Part shown: piece after piece, positions 5,703 to 6,968 of the stretch
Layout of the letters: each line of letters starts with the position of its first letter
How positions within the stretch are numbered: position 1 is the first letter of the stretch
NCBI GenBank assembly: GCA_051000715.1
Contig: JBPCOB010000152.1
Location: 1-6,968 of the forward strand
Direction: 5' to 3'
DNA length: 6,968 bases
Source: JBPCOB01 sp051000715
GTDB taxonomy: Bacteria > Actinomycetota > Actinomycetes > JALYNC01
Position numbers and translations under genes: made by a program
The notes under the pieces: generated by a model
What the model saw: only the letters and a program-made list of their open reading frames with translations
What the model was told of the DNA's origin: nothing
Database searches by the model: none

Positions 5703-6968
5703 ATGACATCGAAGTCTTCGTCCTTGCCAGGACGATTCACTGCCCCGAGCTTCGGAGAGCTCGGCGCTACGTCCCCCTCGCGCCGAACCATACTGCTGGG
5801 CAGCGCCTCGATCATCGGCTTGGCCGTCACCGGCTGCCAAAAGGCGACCGACGTCAGCCGGGAGCAGGCCGGCAGTTCGTCGCTGGTCATCGGGCAGGTG
5901 GGGGACGTCCTGGTCTCGTCGCCGGTGACCAACAACGGCAGCAACGCCTCGTGGCTGGGCCTGGTGCTGGAGTCGATGGCTGTGCAGGACGCCGTGACCC
6001 GCAAGCTCGCTCCGGCGCTTGCGGCGAGCTGGACGACCGACTCGAGCGGGAAGGTGCTCACCTTCACGATCCGCGATGGGGTGACGTGGCACTCCGGCCG
6101 CGCCTTCGGCCCCGAGGACGTCGTGTACACGTTCAAGGCGCTGGCGGACGGCAAGACCTACACCCGGCCGTTCCCGCAGGCCTGGTTCCTCAAGACGATC
6201 ACCGACATGAAGGTCAGCGGCAACACCCTGACCATCACCTTGAAGGCGCCGATCGCCGGCGCTCTGGAGACGATGGCCCAGTTCGCCATCCTCGACAAGG
6301 ACACTGCCGACGGATTCGACAAGGGCACGGCGATCATCGGCACGGGGCCGTTCAAGGTCCAGTCCCACACGTCGGGCGCCAGCCTGAAGCTGACCAAGAA
6401 CGCCAAGTACTGGAAGGCCGGGTATCCGCTGCTCACCGCGGTCACGGTGTCGATCTTCGACCGCACGGACTCGCTGCTCGCCGCGCTGAAGACCGGCCAG
6501 ATCCAGATGACCGGTTCGCTGGCCCCCAGGGACGCGGCGACGCTCAACGGCCAGAACGGTCTCACGATCATCAAGGGCGAGCGCCAGGGCCAGGGCATCT
6601 ACCTCGGCGCCAGCCAATCCAGCAAGCCCTTGCAGGACGTCAAGGTCAGGCAGGCCATTGCCACCGCAGTCGACCGGCACCGCATTGTCACCGACATCTA
6701 CCAGGGTGGCGCGACGGCGAGTTGCGCACCGTGGCTCGACGTAGCACCCGCCTATTCCGCCGAGACTCGGGACTTCTACAGCTACGACCCGCAGAAGGCC
6801 AAGAGCCTGCTCGCGGCCAGCAGCTATGCCGGTGAGGAGATCATCTACGAGATCTCCGGTGCCAAGCCGATCTTCGCGAACATTGCCCAGATCGTCCAGC
6901 GCAACCTGCAGGACATCGGCCTGAAAGTGAAGCTGTCGATCCTGCAGAGCGCGGAGAACGACCAGCGG
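5703..6968 (+). CDS. ABC transporter substrate-binding lipoprotein, family 5 (SBP_bac_5), 3' end outside window
   Basis: The frame runs open for 422 codons to the window edge with no stop. The N-terminus has a twin-arginine segment, SPSRRTILLG (24-33), a hydrophobic core and a lipobox AVTGC with Cys45. It is therefore predicted to be exported, possibly by the Tat route, and anchored on the outer face of the membrane by lipidated Cys45. LTFTIRDGVTWHSGRAFGPEDV (from residue 119) is the signature region of family-5 binding proteins (oligopeptide, nickel and some oligosaccharide binders). GTGPFKVQSH follows from about residue 216, and VRQAIATAVDRHRIV from about residue 316 is also typical. Family members usually have 500-600 residues, so roughly a fifth is missing; permease and ATPase genes would be expected beyond the edge. 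ATG 5703 has GAGG 7 bases upstream and a strong promoter. The name of the family says little about ligand; next to two sulfatases a sulfated glycan fragment is plausible, but a peptide ligand cannot be excluded. Confidence 0.92.
   Translation, partial: MTSKSSSLPGRFTAPSFGELGATSPSRRTILLGSASIIGLAVTGCQKATDVSREQAGSSSLVIGQVGDVLVSSPVTNNGSNASWLGLVLESMAVQDAVTRKLAPALAASWTTDSSGKVLTFTIRDGVTWHSGRAFGPEDVVYTFKALADGKTYTRPFPQAWFLKTITDMKVSGNTLTITLKAPIAGALETMAQFAILDKDTADGFDKGTAIIGTGPFKVQSHTSGASLKLTKNAKYWKAGYPLLTAVTVSIFDRTDSLLAALKTGQIQMTGSLAPRDAATLNGQNGLTIIKGERQGQGIYLGASQSSKPLQDVKVRQAIATAVDRHRIVTDIYQGGATASCAPWLDVAPAYSAETRDFYSYDPQKAKSLLAASSYAGEEIIYEISGAKPIFANIAQIVQRNLQDIGLKVKLSILQSAENDQR

Noticed and set aside
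5673..6680. Minus-strand open frame opposite the binding-protein gene
   Set aside because: The plus strand in the frame of 5703 encodes a lipoprotein signal and family-5 binding-protein signature without stops; the minus-strand translation is low-complexity.

Overview
The window comes from a high-GC actinomycete-like chromosome. The evidence is strong G/C bias at third codon positions, GTG starts with purine-rich ribosome binding sites, and protein families typical of soil Actinobacteria. I cannot name the genus from sequence alone.

Layout, left to right. Bases 1-394 are the right end of an IS66-family insertion sequence, carrying the C-terminal part of its DDE transposase. Only 15 bases later, a formylglycine-generating enzyme (FGE) gene ends (410-1366, minus strand). 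It is divergent from a ROK-family transcriptional regulator (1440-2702, plus strand), and their 73-base gap holds a clear inverted repeat that is a good operator candidate. The regulator runs convergently into, and overlaps by 86 bases, a two-gene sulfatase operon on the minus strand. This operon contains sulfatase A (2617-4095, CAPAR active-site motif) and sulfatase B (4092-5555, CVPSR motif), joined by an ATGA stop/start overlap. A 147-base gap with two almost superimposed divergent promoters separates the sulfatase operon from a plus-strand lipoprotein of the family-5 ABC solute-binding class (5703 onward), which is cut by the window edge.

How the parts fit. FGE converts the active-site cysteine of type I sulfatases to formylglycine, and both sulfatases here carry the intact C-x-P-x-R target. 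Neither sulfatase nor FGE shows a signal peptide, while the binding protein is a surface lipoprotein. The simplest reading is a locus for taking up a sulfated compound, probably a sulfated oligosaccharide or glycoside, and desulfating it in the cytoplasm, with a ROK regulator sensing a product. The substrate cannot be read from the sequence. No tRNA, rRNA, CRISPR array or convincing terminator was seen, and there is no gene-free stretch above 300 bases.
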